Source: Bacillota bacterium (GTDB lineage: Bacteria > Bacillota > Bacilli > Paenibacillales > Paenibacillaceae). From it: DNA of 64,000 nucleotides. A program made the position numbers and the translations under genes. The stretch spans positions 1 through 64,000 of the forward strand of contig JAEWAQ010000074.1 in NCBI GenBank assembly GCA_023391635.1. Reading direction: 5' to 3'. Under the pieces are notes generated by a model. It worked only from the letters and a program-made list of their open reading frames with translations. It was not told the DNA's origin and made no database searches. This document shows positions 1-9,017 of this stretch, in pieces (within the stretch, counting starts at the first letter, position 1; every line of letters starts with the position of its first letter).

Positions 1-2291
1 TCAGCAACAGCTACGCCACGGGAAATGTAACAGGAATGGGGGGAGACGGCGTCGTGGGCGGCTTAGTAGGCTCCAATGGATCTGGAGCGATCAGCTACAG
101 CTACGCCACAGGAATTGTAACAGGAAGCAGCGACTACGTAGGCGGCTTAGTAGGTGCCAATATAATAGGAACGATCAGCAACAGCTACGCCAGGGGAGAT
201 GTAAAAGAAACAGGTAGCGGTGATAACGTAGGCGGCTTAGTAGGCTACAATGTGTATGGAACGATCAGCAACAGCTACGCCACAGGAATTGTAACAGGAA
301 GCGGCGGCAACGTAGGCGGCTTAGTAGGCAAAAATGAAAATGAAGGAACGATCAGCAACAGCTTCTACGACAAAGATAAAACAGGACAAAGCGATACGGG
401 CAAAGGTGAAGGCAAATCGACAACGGAAATGATGACATCAAGCACTTATACCTCTTGGGAGCACTTTGCAAACATATGGGCGATAGACACAAGTTTAACG
501 GTCAATGATGGATATCCTTACCTGCACCCTGAAAAGATCGTAACCTATAAGGGGAACGGAAACACCGGTGGCACTGTGCCTGATGCTGTTTACCAAAACT
601 ACAATACGAAGGTAACGGTTGCCGGTAATACAGGCGGTCTGACCCGGACAGGGTACACCTTTGCGGGTTGGAAAACAGCGGCAGATGGAAATGAAGCGAC
701 TTACAAGGCGGGTCAAACTTTTATGCTTGGCGGGGATGTCACCTTATATGCACATTGGGCGAACTCTTACACGGTGAGCTTCAACAGCAACGGGGGTACT
801 ACGGTGGATAGCCAGACAGTAAGCTATAACAATAAGGTGTCCCAACCGGCCTTCCCCACAAGGAGCGGATTCATTTTCGGTGGATGGTTCAGCGACAGGG
901 AATTGGCTGTGCCGTTCGATTTCAACACGCTGATAACGGCAAATGTGACGCTGTACGCGAAGTGGACGATCACCTGGTCTTTCACCGTGAGCTTCAACAG
1001 CAACGGGGGTACTACGGTGGATAGCCAGACAGTAAGCTTTAAAAATATGGTGTCCCAACCGGCCTCCCCCACGAAGAGCGGATACACGTTCGGTGGATGG
1101 TACAGCGACAGGGAATTGGCTGTGCCGTTCGATTTTAATACGCCGATCAGAGCAGATGCAACACTGTACGCGAAATGGACGGCGAATAGCACGGGAAACT
1201 CTTCCGGCAATGACAATCCTTCAACACCATCAGGAGATACAGTTACCTCCACAGACGGTACACTGACGCTTCCTAAGGGTAAAACGGGCGAGGTTAGTTT
1301 GAGCGATGCTATCAAGATCGATATTCCGGCAAATGCAACAGACAAAGAATTGAAATTAACCATTGAAAGAGTGCTGTCTACTCAGAACCTGCTAACAAAC
1401 AATGAAGTTCTGGCCAGCCCGGTCTTTGAAATATTGAAAAACTTCTCAGAGAACTTCAGTAAGCCGGTAACACTGACCTTTACATTCGATCTGAATATTA
1501 TAAAGGACAATCAAAAGCCCGTTGTGTTCTATTATGACGAAGTGAAGAAGGAATGGGTGAACATCGGCGGAATCGTAAATGGCAATAAAATTACCGTGGA
1601 AGTCAATCGCTTTACGAAGTATGCCGTATTCGCCGTAAGTCAAGCGGATACGCCAACCACTGAAAACCCGGCAGACCAGGCAACGGATGTTGCTTTCAGC
1701 GACATCGCCGGACACTGGGCGGAGGCGAGCATTAAGCAAGCAGTGAATAACGGTATCGTTAAAGGATTCACCGACGGAACATTCAAACCGAACCAAATCG
1801 TGAGCCGCGCGGAATTTGCCGTAATGCTGATCAATGCGTTGAAGCCGCAAGGAGCAGGAGCGGATCTGACTTTCACGGATACGGCGAAGATCGGAGCATG
1901 GGCGAAGGAAGCGGTCGCGCAAGCGGTGAAAGCAGGTATGATCAGCGGTTATGAGGACGGCTCATTCCGTCCGGATGCCAAGATTACGCGTGCAGAGATG
2001 GCGAAGATGATTGCAAATGCGCTTAAGCTGTCGGTCGAATCGGATGCCACAACCGATTTCGCGGATGACATGGACATCCCAACGTGGGCGAAAGGTGCAG
2101 TAGCAGCAATGAAGAGTCTCGGGATTGTGGCAGGTACAGGCAACAACCGATTCAATCCCGATGCTCCGACAACAAGAGCAGAAGCCGTAACGGTTTTGCT
2201 GAAAATGTTGGCACATCAGAGCGTTGCTCAACAAAATCCCCCGAGGCCATCCCCCGATTGGGGGATTTTTTTATCGATGATTTCATTATGA
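1..2291 (+). CDS. SLH-domain cell-surface protein (5' end outside window)
   Basis: The frame is already open at base 3, so the N-terminus and signal peptide lie upstream of the window. The visible part has, in order: about five GLUG-type repeats (recurring VGGLVG and NSYATG), three InlB/Listeria-Bacteroides B-repeats (GYTFAGW and TLYAHW-like motifs, to about base 1190), a Ser/Asn/Pro-rich linker, a beta-rich segment, and three SLH domains (bases about 1690-2215, TRAEA motifs). SLH domains anchor proteins non-covalently to pyruvylated secondary wall polymer, so this is a cell-wall-bound surface protein, possibly adhesive. The reading frame does not stop after the third SLH domain but runs through the terminator hairpin at 2249-2272, adding an odd tail ending in IFLSMISL. 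The neighbour downstream shares its architecture. Confidence 0.9.
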   Translation, partial: SNSYATGNVTGMGGDGVVGGLVGSNGSGAISYSYATGIVTGSSDYVGGLVGANIIGTISNSYARGDVKETGSGDNVGGLVGYNVYGTISNSYATGIVTGSGGNVGGLVGKNENEGTISNSFYDKDKTGQSDTGKGEGKSTTEMMTSSTYTSWEHFANIWAIDTSLTVNDGYPYLHPEKIVTYKGNGNTGGTVPDAVYQNYNTKVTVAGNTGGLTRTGYTFAGWKTAADGNEATYKAGQTFMLGGDVTLYAHWANSYTVSFNSNGGTTVDSQTVSYNNKVSQPAFPTRSGFIFGGWFSDRELAVPFDFNTLITANVTLYAKWTITWSFTVSFNSNGGTTVDSQTVSFKNMVSQPASPTKSGYTFGGWYSDRELAVPFDFNTPIRADATLYAKWTANSTGNSSGNDNPSTPSGDTVTSTDGTLTLPKGKTGEVSLSDAIKIDIPANATDKELKLTIERVLSTQNLLTNNEVLASPVFEILKNFSENFSKPVTLTFTFDLNIIKDNQKPVVFYYDEVKKEWVNIGGIVNGNKITVEVNRFTKYAVFAVSQADTPTTENPADQATDVAFSDIAGHWAEASIKQAVNNGIVKGFTDGTFKPNQIVSRAEFAVMLINALKPQGAGADLTFTDTAKIGAWAKEAVAQAVKAGMISGYEDGSFRPDAKITRAEMAKMIANALKLSVESDATTDFADDMDIPTWAKGAVAAMKSLGIVAGTGNNRFNPDAPTTRAEAVTVLLKMLAHQSVAQQNPPRPSPDWGIFLSMISL
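774..1199 (+). repeat. Two near-identical 213-bp direct repeats inside the SLH gene
   Basis: Bases 774-986 and 987-1199 encode two successive InlB-type repeats of 71 residues. They are nearly identical at the DNA level (both begin GTGAGCTTCAACAGCAACGG), whereas other repeats of this class in the two SLH genes are diverged. This suggests recent in-frame duplication and a site where copy number can vary by recombination. Confidence 0.85.
2249..2272 (+). terminator. Intrinsic terminator inside the 3' end of the SLH frame
   Basis: ATCCCCC (2249-2255), loop GATT, GGGGGAT (2260-2266), then a run of T to 2272. It is a textbook Rho-independent terminator, but it lies before the stop codon of the gene (2289-2291). 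Confidence 0.85.
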
Positions 2292-2342
2292 TGGACTTAG
2301 GGTGACTTTTCGTTAATTCATGAAAAAGGATCGTGATGGTGA

Positions 2343-5315
2343 ATGTTCAAACGCATTATCAGCGCATGGATGGCTATTCTGGTCGTGTTGGGAATGACGT
2401 CTTCCTTCACACCCACAGCCTCCGCGGCGATTCCGCTAGATCATTGGGTCAACCGGATTCCCTCTTACAGCAATGACGGATTTAAGATTACGGATATCTG
2501 CTACGCCGATGGAAGGTTTGCAGCGGCTGCTTCAAACGGCGTTATCTTTACCTCCTCGGATGGTGTGACATGGAATAATTCCGGTACGGTCGCTACTTCT
2601 CTTAGCGGCATCTCCTGCGATGGAGGCAAGATAACGGCCGTCGGTACAAATGTGGACGGCGTGTTCCTGGCTTACCAAAGCGATGGCGCAAAATGGAACC
2701 GGAGCTCTGAACTGAAGTTATCCCTCGAGGATATTGCATACGGTCAATCCACTTACGTGGCTGTCGGATTCGACGACAACTTGAATCGTCCGGTCATCGT
2801 CACCTCCAAGGATGTGGTAAATGGGCCCTATCAATATCTGAGCCCAGGGGATCAATTACTGCACGGCGTCGTTTACGGCGATAAATTCGTAGCAGTCGGT
2901 GATGCCGGCACGATCATAACTTCCGTCGACGGGGTAAACTGGACAAGTCAGACGTTTAGAAGCGACGATTTCCCTAGCGACGATCTCCATAACGTAACAT
3001 ATGGCAATGGAACGTATGTCGCGGTAGGTGTGAATGGAGTGGTGCTTACTTCCAGCGATGGCAATAAATGGATGATGGTTGGTAGACTTGACGTTCAGGA
3101 TCTCACCGGGGCCGCTTACGGTGACGGTACAATCGTAGCCGTCGGTAGCGACATCGGTGGCGGCATGATCACATATAGGAGCGATAGCGGGACGTGGTCC
3201 TATCACATTATCGACTATCGCGCCGATATTCAGGCAATTGCCTATGGAAACAACACATTCGTCTTGGGAGGCGAATCCAGTCAGCTTTGGCAGAACTACT
3301 TACCGAATTTTCGGGTTTCCTATGACGGCAACGGTGAAACGAGCGGTACCGCGCCTGCCGATGACAACGGGGACATGAAAGAGGGTATCTTCAGGCCTAA
3401 AGGAAACACGGGATCTTTGGCAAACACGGGATATTTATTCGAGGGTTGGAATACGAGCAGGGACGGAGACGGAACGGACTATGTGCCAAACTCTGCTTAC
3501 ATCATGAGGGATGCCGACTTGAAGCTGTACGCAAAATGGGTGCCAGACCCCGCTTACACCGTCATCTACAACGGCAACGGTAACGATGGCGGAACGAGCC
3601 CTCTGGACACCTATCTTTATTTTCCTGACGATTTCGTCATTGTATTTGATAACCATGGAAGACTAACGAAGACGGGCTTGGCATTCATCGGTTGGAACAC
3701 CGAGGCGGACGGGAGCGGAACTTTCTATTTCCCAGGTGACATCTTCGATAAGGGGCCGACTCAAGTAACTTTGTACGCGCAGTATGCGGAACCACACTTC
3801 GTTCATTATGACGGAAACGGCAACACGGGAGGCAGTGCGCCCCCCTCTCTTGAGTATGGGACCTTTGGGTGGGTATTCGTCGAGGGCGACAATGGTCTGT
3901 CTATTGAAGGGTTCGATTTCACGGGCTGGAATACGGCGGCTGACGGAAGCGGAACCTCTTATTCGCCGGGAAAATGGTTCCATATGGGCGTAGAGGATAT
4001 CACGCTTTACGCGCAATGGAAGAGGAGTGGGAAGACCGTCACTTATCGGGGAAACGGAGAAACGGGCGGCGAGGTGCCCGTCGATCCCGAATACTATGAT
4101 GGATTTGATTACTTCACTATACTAGGCCCGGGAAGTATGGTGAAAGAAGGCTACGTGTTCGATTATTGGAATGGCCCTTTATACCCTCGTATAGGCGATA
4201 TTGGTTACCCGGGGGATCGATGGTCAATAACTTCCCATGAGGTTTCCGAGATGATTCTGACCGCACATTGGACGAAAGCCTGGACATTAACGTATGACGG
4301 AAACGGGAATACAGGCGGAAAAGTTCCTTACGAGCCAGAGTTGAAAAGATCAGGCAAATTGTTTCCGGTACTCGGTAACCCGGGGGAATTGACTAAAACC
4401 GGCTACACGTTCGCCGGTTGGAATACGGCGGCAGACGGAAGCGGAGACAGTTACTCGAAGGATGATGGCTTAACATTGGTAGATAAGGATGTAACGCTTT
4501 ATGCGCAGTGGAAACTCAATCCGACTCCACCGCGGGACGATGATCCGCCAGTGCCACCGCGGGATGATACGCCAACGTCGCCGCGGAACGATACGCCAAC
4601 GCCGACACCTACGCCGGAACCTACACCAACACCAACGCCGACGCCGACACCGGCACCGGTTCTGCCAACGGTTCCGACGGATACGCACCCTGTCTTGAAC
4701 ACGAGCTTGATTCCAAGCCCGGTTAATTTGCAGCATACGCTCAGTCAATTGCTCGCTTCTGCACCTGTCGTTACGTTCCCGGACGTCAAATCGACGGACT
4801 GGAGCGCACATGGCGTATCGCTTGCGGCGCAGCTCGGGATCGTTAAGGGCGCACCCGACGGTAATTTCCATGGCAGCGCGAATGTAACTCGTGCCGAGTT
4901 TTCAGCCATGGTTGTGCGGGCGCTGCATCTGGATACTTCCCATGCATCTGGCAACGATACATTCTCAGATACCAAAGGGCACTGGGCGGAGGCTTTGATC
5001 AACGCACTGAAACAAGCAGGTGTGTTGTCCGGGACAGGCGACGGCTCCTTCAAGCCGGACCAACCCATCTCCCGCGCTGAAATCGCCGCGATTCTCGCTC
5101 GTTTAATGAACATGACTTCGGCTGCGACGAATTCCTTCTCCGATACGTCGAACAGCTGGGCGAAGTCGTATATCGAGGAAATGCACAACGCGGGCATCAT
5201 CTACGGCACCGGCAACAATCAGTTCAAGCCAACCGATCATGCAAGCCGCGCTGAAGCGGTAATCATGATTCTTCGGATGCTGAACGTAACGCTTGAACTT
5301 GGTCTTGATCTGTAA
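2343..5315 (+). CDS. SLH-domain surface protein with propeller-like and InlB-type repeats
   Basis: This 990-residue protein has a Sec signal peptide (about residues 1-29, ending TASAA). Residues about 35-320 hold repeats of the form YGNGTYVAVG...TSxDGxxW, which resemble BNR/Ycf48-like propeller blades. About five InlB-type B-repeats follow (YDGNGNTGG..GYTFAGWNTAADGSG), then a Pro/Thr-rich linker and three C-terminal SLH domains. The start is ATG 2343 with AAGGA at 2326-2330. It is expected to be secreted and attached to the cell wall; the ligand is unknown. It follows another SLH protein with the same repeat type, suggesting a surface-protein pair. It ends 3 bp from the convergent DUF2306 gene with no clear terminator between them. 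Confidence 0.9.
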   Translation: MFKRIISAWMAILVVLGMTSSFTPTASAAIPLDHWVNRIPSYSNDGFKITDICYADGRFAAAASNGVIFTSSDGVTWNNSGTVATSLSGISCDGGKITAVGTNVDGVFLAYQSDGAKWNRSSELKLSLEDIAYGQSTYVAVGFDDNLNRPVIVTSKDVVNGPYQYLSPGDQLLHGVVYGDKFVAVGDAGTIITSVDGVNWTSQTFRSDDFPSDDLHNVTYGNGTYVAVGVNGVVLTSSDGNKWMMVGRLDVQDLTGAAYGDGTIVAVGSDIGGGMITYRSDSGTWSYHIIDYRADIQAIAYGNNTFVLGGESSQLWQNYLPNFRVSYDGNGETSGTAPADDNGDMKEGIFRPKGNTGSLANTGYLFEGWNTSRDGDGTDYVPNSAYIMRDADLKLYAKWVPDPAYTVIYNGNGNDGGTSPLDTYLYFPDDFVIVFDNHGRLTKTGLAFIGWNTEADGSGTFYFPGDIFDKGPTQVTLYAQYAEPHFVHYDGNGNTGGSAPPSLEYGTFGWVFVEGDNGLSIEGFDFTGWNTAADGSGTSYSPGKWFHMGVEDITLYAQWKRSGKTVTYRGNGETGGEVPVDPEYYDGFDYFTILGPGSMVKEGYVFDYWNGPLYPRIGDIGYPGDRWSITSHEVSEMILTAHWTKAWTLTYDGNGNTGGKVPYEPELKRSGKLFPVLGNPGELTKTGYTFAGWNTAADGSGDSYSKDDGLTLVDKDVTLYAQWKLNPTPPRDDDPPVPPRDDTPTSPRNDTPTPTPTPEPTPTPTPTPTPAPVLPTVPTDTHPVLNTSLIPSPVNLQHTLSQLLASAPVVTFPDVKSTDWSAHGVSLAAQLGIVKGAPDGNFHGSANVTRAEFSAMVVRALHLDTSHASGNDTFSDTKGHWAEALINALKQAGVLSGTGDGSFKPDQPISRAEIAAILARLMNMTSAATNSFSDTSNSWAKSYIEEMHNAGIIYGTGNNQFKPTDHASRAEAVIMILRMLNVTLELGLDL
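4570..4662 (+). repeat. Short tandem repeat coding a Pro-Thr linker
   Basis: Runs of ACGCCAACGCCGACACC-type hexamers encode PTPTPTPEPTPTPT between the B-repeats and the SLH domains. It is a wall-spanning spacer and a likely site of length variation. Confidence 0.75.
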
Positions 5316-5318
5316 AGG

Positions 5319-5972
5319 TTAATTCCGGTAGGGATGACTCCCGGGTGACAGACCTTGGCGAATGATGACGTTCGGAACGATCGATAGAAGCACGATCGCG
5401 GCGTATACGCCGACGGTGTAACTGGCGGCATAATCCAGGCCGAACCCGTCGTGCAGCAGCGCGACTGTCAGATGAATCAGTAAGTTTGTGTAACAAAAGG
5501 CATAGCTGCGGATCATCCAGTTTCGATGCTGGATGATCCGTTTCTTCTTAGCGCGGACAACCGCAGTGACAGTGATGATCAGCCAGATCATATTGAGCGC
5601 GTTGAACCCGATGCCGCTGATCTTGCCGCCTGTCGCGTAAGGTGCCATGTAGCCGGAAGTCGCAACTACGGCCAGGACGGACACGAGATAAATATAGCCG
5701 TTGATCCGATGAAGCTTGCGGCCGTGCCGGAAGATCCGGTCCGAGAAATTGACCAGCCCGGCGGCCATGGCCAAGCAGGCGAAGAATACGTGCACATGCA
5801 TGACGGTCAGCCATACGGGAAGCCGAAGCTCGCGGCTCAGGCCGGTTTTCCGGCTGAGGAAATCCGCGGCGTCCGGATCGATTACGTAATTGTCGATCAA
5901 GGCGTAAAGGATGAACCCAACGCTGATGCAGGTCAACGTGGTGTAATAGATTGATTTTCTCTTCAATGTCAC
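5319..5972 (-). CDS. DUF2306-family integral membrane protein
   Basis: The 217-residue protein has about six hydrophobic segments. Conserved-looking polar positions lie in or near membrane helices (HVHVFF, HRINGYIY, HRNWMIRSYAFCY). The paired His/Arg motifs and length fit the DUF2306 family, whose function is not established; haem or proton-related roles are only speculation. The start ATG at 5972 is preceded on the minus strand by GGAGGGGCAGTGAC. It lies 14 bp downstream of the DJ-1/PfpI gene and is probably cotranscribed with it. Confidence 0.75.
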   Translation of the reverse strand: MTLKRKSIYYTTLTCISVGFILYALIDNYVIDPDAADFLSRKTGLSRELRLPVWLTVMHVHVFFACLAMAAGLVNFSDRIFRHGRKLHRINGYIYLVSVLAVVATSGYMAPYATGGKISGIGFNALNMIWLIITVTAVVRAKKKRIIQHRNWMIRSYAFCYTNLLIHLTVALLHDGFGLDYAASYTVGVYAAIVLLSIVPNVIIRQGLSPGSHPYRN

Positions 5973-5986
5973 TGCCCCTCCATGCG

Positions 5987-6985
5987 TTATCGAAGAATCC
6001 GAATCCCGGTCAGCTTGGACGCCGGCAATACGCCGGCCTTCGCCGTGCCGGTTAGTTGATCGCCGCTAACGGTCACTTCGAATTTCAATTTCAGGCGCAG
6101 CGGCTTCGTAATGTTCAGCGACCAATTGAGCTTACCGTCGCGGATCTCGGGATTCAGGAAGGGGACCGACTCCTCCCCTTGCGTCGCGGTTCCGTTCATG
6201 ATGCCGTCCTTCGTCGAGATCAAGAGGCGGACCTGCAGCTTGCCGATCGGCGTCGCAATGGTCGTATCCCAATCGCCATCGAAGGCAGCATGCGGAGTCA
6301 AATCGGATGTATGCGGAACTTTGGCGTCATCGGCGTGATTCGTGCGGATCGCTGCGCCCGTATTTCGCCATATCGTCCCCCTGCGTTCGAACTCGAATAA
6401 CCGCTCGACCGCGTGCGCAATGCGGGGGCCAAGCTCCCTTTCCACCAGATGCAGCGCGACATCGAGCCCTGATGTGACGCCTCCGCCGGTTACGAGGTTT
6501 TCGTCGTCCACGACGCGAGCGGGGACGGGAATCGCGCCGGTCGATTCGAGCAATTCCATGCCCAGCCGATTCGTCACCGCCGGCCGACCTTCCAGCAAGC
6601 CGCCCATGGCCAGGATCAGCGATCCGCCGCATACCGTGGCGACGACGACATCCGGCTGCTGCATGGCGGTCCGCAGCTTGGCGGTCAACTCGGTTTGCAT
6701 GGTTCGCATCAAGATGGACGGAACCGTATCGGGCCCGTCTCCCTCAAGCTCGCCGGATGCGCCTGGAATGATGATGATGCCCGCGCGTGCCGGGTCCAGA
6801 TCGCCGCTTGCCGTTAACGTCGTCCCGTTGATTCCGCTGGCGACGGGCCGGGCACCTTCAGCCGTGACGAACGACACCTCCCACGGTTTATCCGCGAACA
6901 ATTCAGCCGCGCAGAACACCTCGTATGGCGCAATGGCGTCCAGCAGATCGAAACCGTCGAACAGCACGATTTGAACAGACTTCAT
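5987..6985 (-). CDS. DJ-1/PfpI (GlxA-like) protein with C-terminal beta domain
   Basis: Residues about 1-190 form a DJ-1/PfpI domain. The nucleophile elbow carries Cys in VATVCGGSLILA, and an acidic pair near the N-terminus (DGFDLLDAIAPYEVF) is typical of the GlxA/isonitrile hydratase-like branch. After a linker, about 100 residues form a separate beta-rich module (GDWDTTIATPIGKLQV ... GDQLTGTAKAG) resembling lipocalin-like domains often attached to amidohydrolases. The start at 6985 was chosen because AAGGAGG lies 8-9 bases upstream; an upstream in-frame start at 7057 lacks such a site. The substrate is unknown; chaperone, hydratase or deglycase roles occur in the superfamily. Confidence 0.8.
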   Translation of the reverse strand: MKSVQIVLFDGFDLLDAIAPYEVFCAAELFADKPWEVSFVTAEGARPVASGINGTTLTASGDLDPARAGIIIIPGASGELEGDGPDTVPSILMRTMQTELTAKLRTAMQQPDVVVATVCGGSLILAMGGLLEGRPAVTNRLGMELLESTGAIPVPARVVDDENLVTGGGVTSGLDVALHLVERELGPRIAHAVERLFEFERRGTIWRNTGAAIRTNHADDAKVPHTSDLTPHAAFDGDWDTTIATPIGKLQVRLLISTKDGIMNGTATQGEESVPFLNPEIRDGKLNWSLNITKPLRLKLKFEVTVSGDQLTGTAKAGVLPASKLTGIRILR

Positions 6986-7165
6986 GACAGCCCCCTCCTT
7001 TTTCCTCCATTGCATCTTACCGAACAAATCTCTCAGACCTATCCGACGAACCGTCACGAAATGATCAAGAAGCCGTCACAGAACGAGATGGAGCGGGCAA
7101 CTGCCCGAGAAAACATGCTAAACTGATACCATGCATACTACGGAGCAAACAAAGGCGGGATCGCG

Positions 7166-7855
7166 ATGGGCGAAACGAGCACGATCCTCGTCGTGGACGA
7201 CGACGAGAGCATCGCTGAATTGTTGCGGGATTTTCTGGAGAATGAGCAATACAGGGTCTTGACGGCTTGCGATGGAGCGCAGGCACTGGAACTGTTCCAT
7301 CAACATACCGTTCATGCCATGATCGTGGACATCATGATGCCGGGGCTGGATGGCTTCGAGCTGTGCCGGCGCATTCGCGCCCAGAGCGAGGTGCCGATCT
7401 TGTTCTTGAGCGCACGAAGTGACGATGTGGACAAAATTCGGGGATTGACACTGGGCGGAGATGATTACATCGTCAAGTCGGCTTCCATCGGGGAAATCGT
7501 GGCGCGTGTGAAAGCCGTCCTGCGGCGATCCGGCTCGCAGGTCGGGCGCGGGCGCAGCGCCGTGCTGGACTGTGGCAGGCTCAAGATCGACCTGACGACG
7601 CGCGAGGTGTCGGTGGACGGACATTCGGTCTTGTTTACACCCAAGGAGTATGATTTGCTGCAATGGTTCGCCGAACATCCGCGTCATGTGCTGACGTTTG
7701 AACAATTGCTGGACAAGTTCTGGGACGGGGTCGGGGACAAGCATACCGTTCGCGTGCATCTTAGCCGGCTCCGAGACAAGCTCGAGACGAATCCGGATCT
7801 TCCCCCGCTATTGACGAATATATGGGGCGTTGGCTACCGGTTCGAAGGGAGCTGA
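7166..7855 (+). CDS. OmpR/PhoB-family response regulator
   Basis: The 229-residue protein has a receiver domain with acidic pocket DDD (residues 11-13), phospho-acceptor Asp55 in MIVDIMMPGLDG, switch Ser82 and Lys104. A C-terminal winged-helix DNA-binding domain follows (about 135-228, ending WGVGYRFEGS). It should bind DNA when phosphorylated by the kinase encoded next, 1 bp downstream. The usual Lys-Pro after the active-site Lys is Lys-Ser here (IVKSAS), a mild departure. No target is identifiable from the sequence. The convergent-looking minus-strand frames here are shadows. Confidence 0.93.
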   Translation: MGETSTILVVDDDESIAELLRDFLENEQYRVLTACDGAQALELFHQHTVHAMIVDIMMPGLDGFELCRRIRAQSEVPILFLSARSDDVDKIRGLTLGGDDYIVKSASIGEIVARVKAVLRRSGSQVGRGRSAVLDCGRLKIDLTTREVSVDGHSVLFTPKEYDLLQWFAEHPRHVLTFEQLLDKFWDGVGDKHTVRVHLSRLRDKLETNPDLPPLLTNIWGVGYRFEGS

Positions 7856-7856
7856 C

Positions 7857-8957
7857 ATGAGGACGATCCGCATCCATACATTTACGATCGCTGCCTTGCT
7901 CTTCATCCCAACGCTTCCCTGGATCGGTTATGTCGCTGCGCTATACGCGCAGACGCAAGCGCTTCGCATCGCCGGCAATCCGCCGCCGAATCCGGCCGCC
8001 GCCATGACGGCGGCGTTTGCCGGGCTCTTGCTGGCGCTTGCGGTCATCGGCGTCGCCATTCGCAAGTCCATGCACCGTCCCCTCGGCGGATTGAGCGCCG
8101 CCGTCAGGCAGATCGCGGACGGCGATTGGGATATCCGGCTGCCCGCGTCCCGCATCGCGGAAATCGCCGAAGTGCGCGACGGATTCGAAGCGATGGCCGC
8201 ACGGTTGCAGCAAGCGGGCCAGAGGCAGGCGGAGATGGAGGAGGAACGCCGATTTCTCATTTCCGCCGTCGCGCATGATTTGCGCACACCGCTATTCGCG
8301 CTGCGCGGATATTTGGACGGCCTTGAACAGGATGTCGCACAATCGTCGGAACAGCGGGCACGCTATTTGGCGGTATGCCGGGACAAGGCGGCACAGCTGG
8401 ATTGGCTGGTCGAGGATCTGTTCACGTTCACCAAGATGGAGTATGCGGAAGCGGAGCTGAACAAGCGCGAGATCGACATGTTGAAACTCGTACAGCGTAC
8501 ATTGGACAGTCTGGACCCGCAGATTCGGCAGAAGCGCATCCGGGTGGACACGGAATTCGCGGCGGAGCTGATCGTCGTCTTCGGCGACCCCCATCTGCTT
8601 GAGCGTGCCCTGTGCAACTTGCTCGACAACGCGGTGCGCCATACGCCAACGGAAGGCAGCATCGTTGTACAGTGCAAACGGAACGCGCAGCGGATCGATT
8701 TCGCGATCCGGGACTCCGGACCCGGGTTTACCCCGGAGGAGCTGCCCCGCGTATTCGACCCGCTCTATCGCGGCGAAGCATCCCGGAATCGGGCGACAGG
8801 CGGTACGGGCTTGGGACTTGCGATCGCGCAACGCATCATCAGGCGCCACGGCGGCGCATTGTCCGCGGCGAACGATCCGGCGCAAGGCGCGGTCCTGTCG
8901 GGGTGGCTGCCCGCGGCGCCGGCAGCCACCCACCCAACTTCTCTGCCTGCCGAATGA
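7857..8957 (+). CDS. HAMP-domain sensor histidine kinase
   Basis: The 366-residue kinase has two N-terminal membrane helices with a very short extracellular loop. A HAMP domain, a HisKA dimerisation domain with phospho-acceptor His in SAVAHDLRTPLFAL, and a HATPase_c domain (N box NLLDNAVRH, G boxes DSGPGF and GGTGLGLAI) follow. The short loop points to intramembrane or cytoplasmic sensing, as in BceS/VanS-like kinases. The start ATG 7857 sits 1 bp after the regulator stop, with GAAGGGA upstream, so translation is probably coupled. Confidence 0.92.
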   Translation: MRTIRIHTFTIAALLFIPTLPWIGYVAALYAQTQALRIAGNPPPNPAAAMTAAFAGLLLALAVIGVAIRKSMHRPLGGLSAAVRQIADGDWDIRLPASRIAEIAEVRDGFEAMAARLQQAGQRQAEMEEERRFLISAVAHDLRTPLFALRGYLDGLEQDVAQSSEQRARYLAVCRDKAAQLDWLVEDLFTFTKMEYAEAELNKREIDMLKLVQRTLDSLDPQIRQKRIRVDTEFAAELIVVFGDPHLLERALCNLLDNAVRHTPTEGSIVVQCKRNAQRIDFAIRDSGPGFTPEELPRVFDPLYRGEASRNRATGGTGLGLAIAQRIIRRHGGALSAANDPAQGAVLSGWLPAAPAATHPTSLPAE

Positions 8958-9017
8958 AGGAAATTGGCGGAAATGATCGAATTGTACTACAGAGACATTG
9001 ACCAAAGGGAGAATTCG

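Noticed and set aside
36..360. GLUG-coding repeats as a DNA-level regulatory repeat
   Set aside because: They are in-frame protein repeats of a known surface-protein type.
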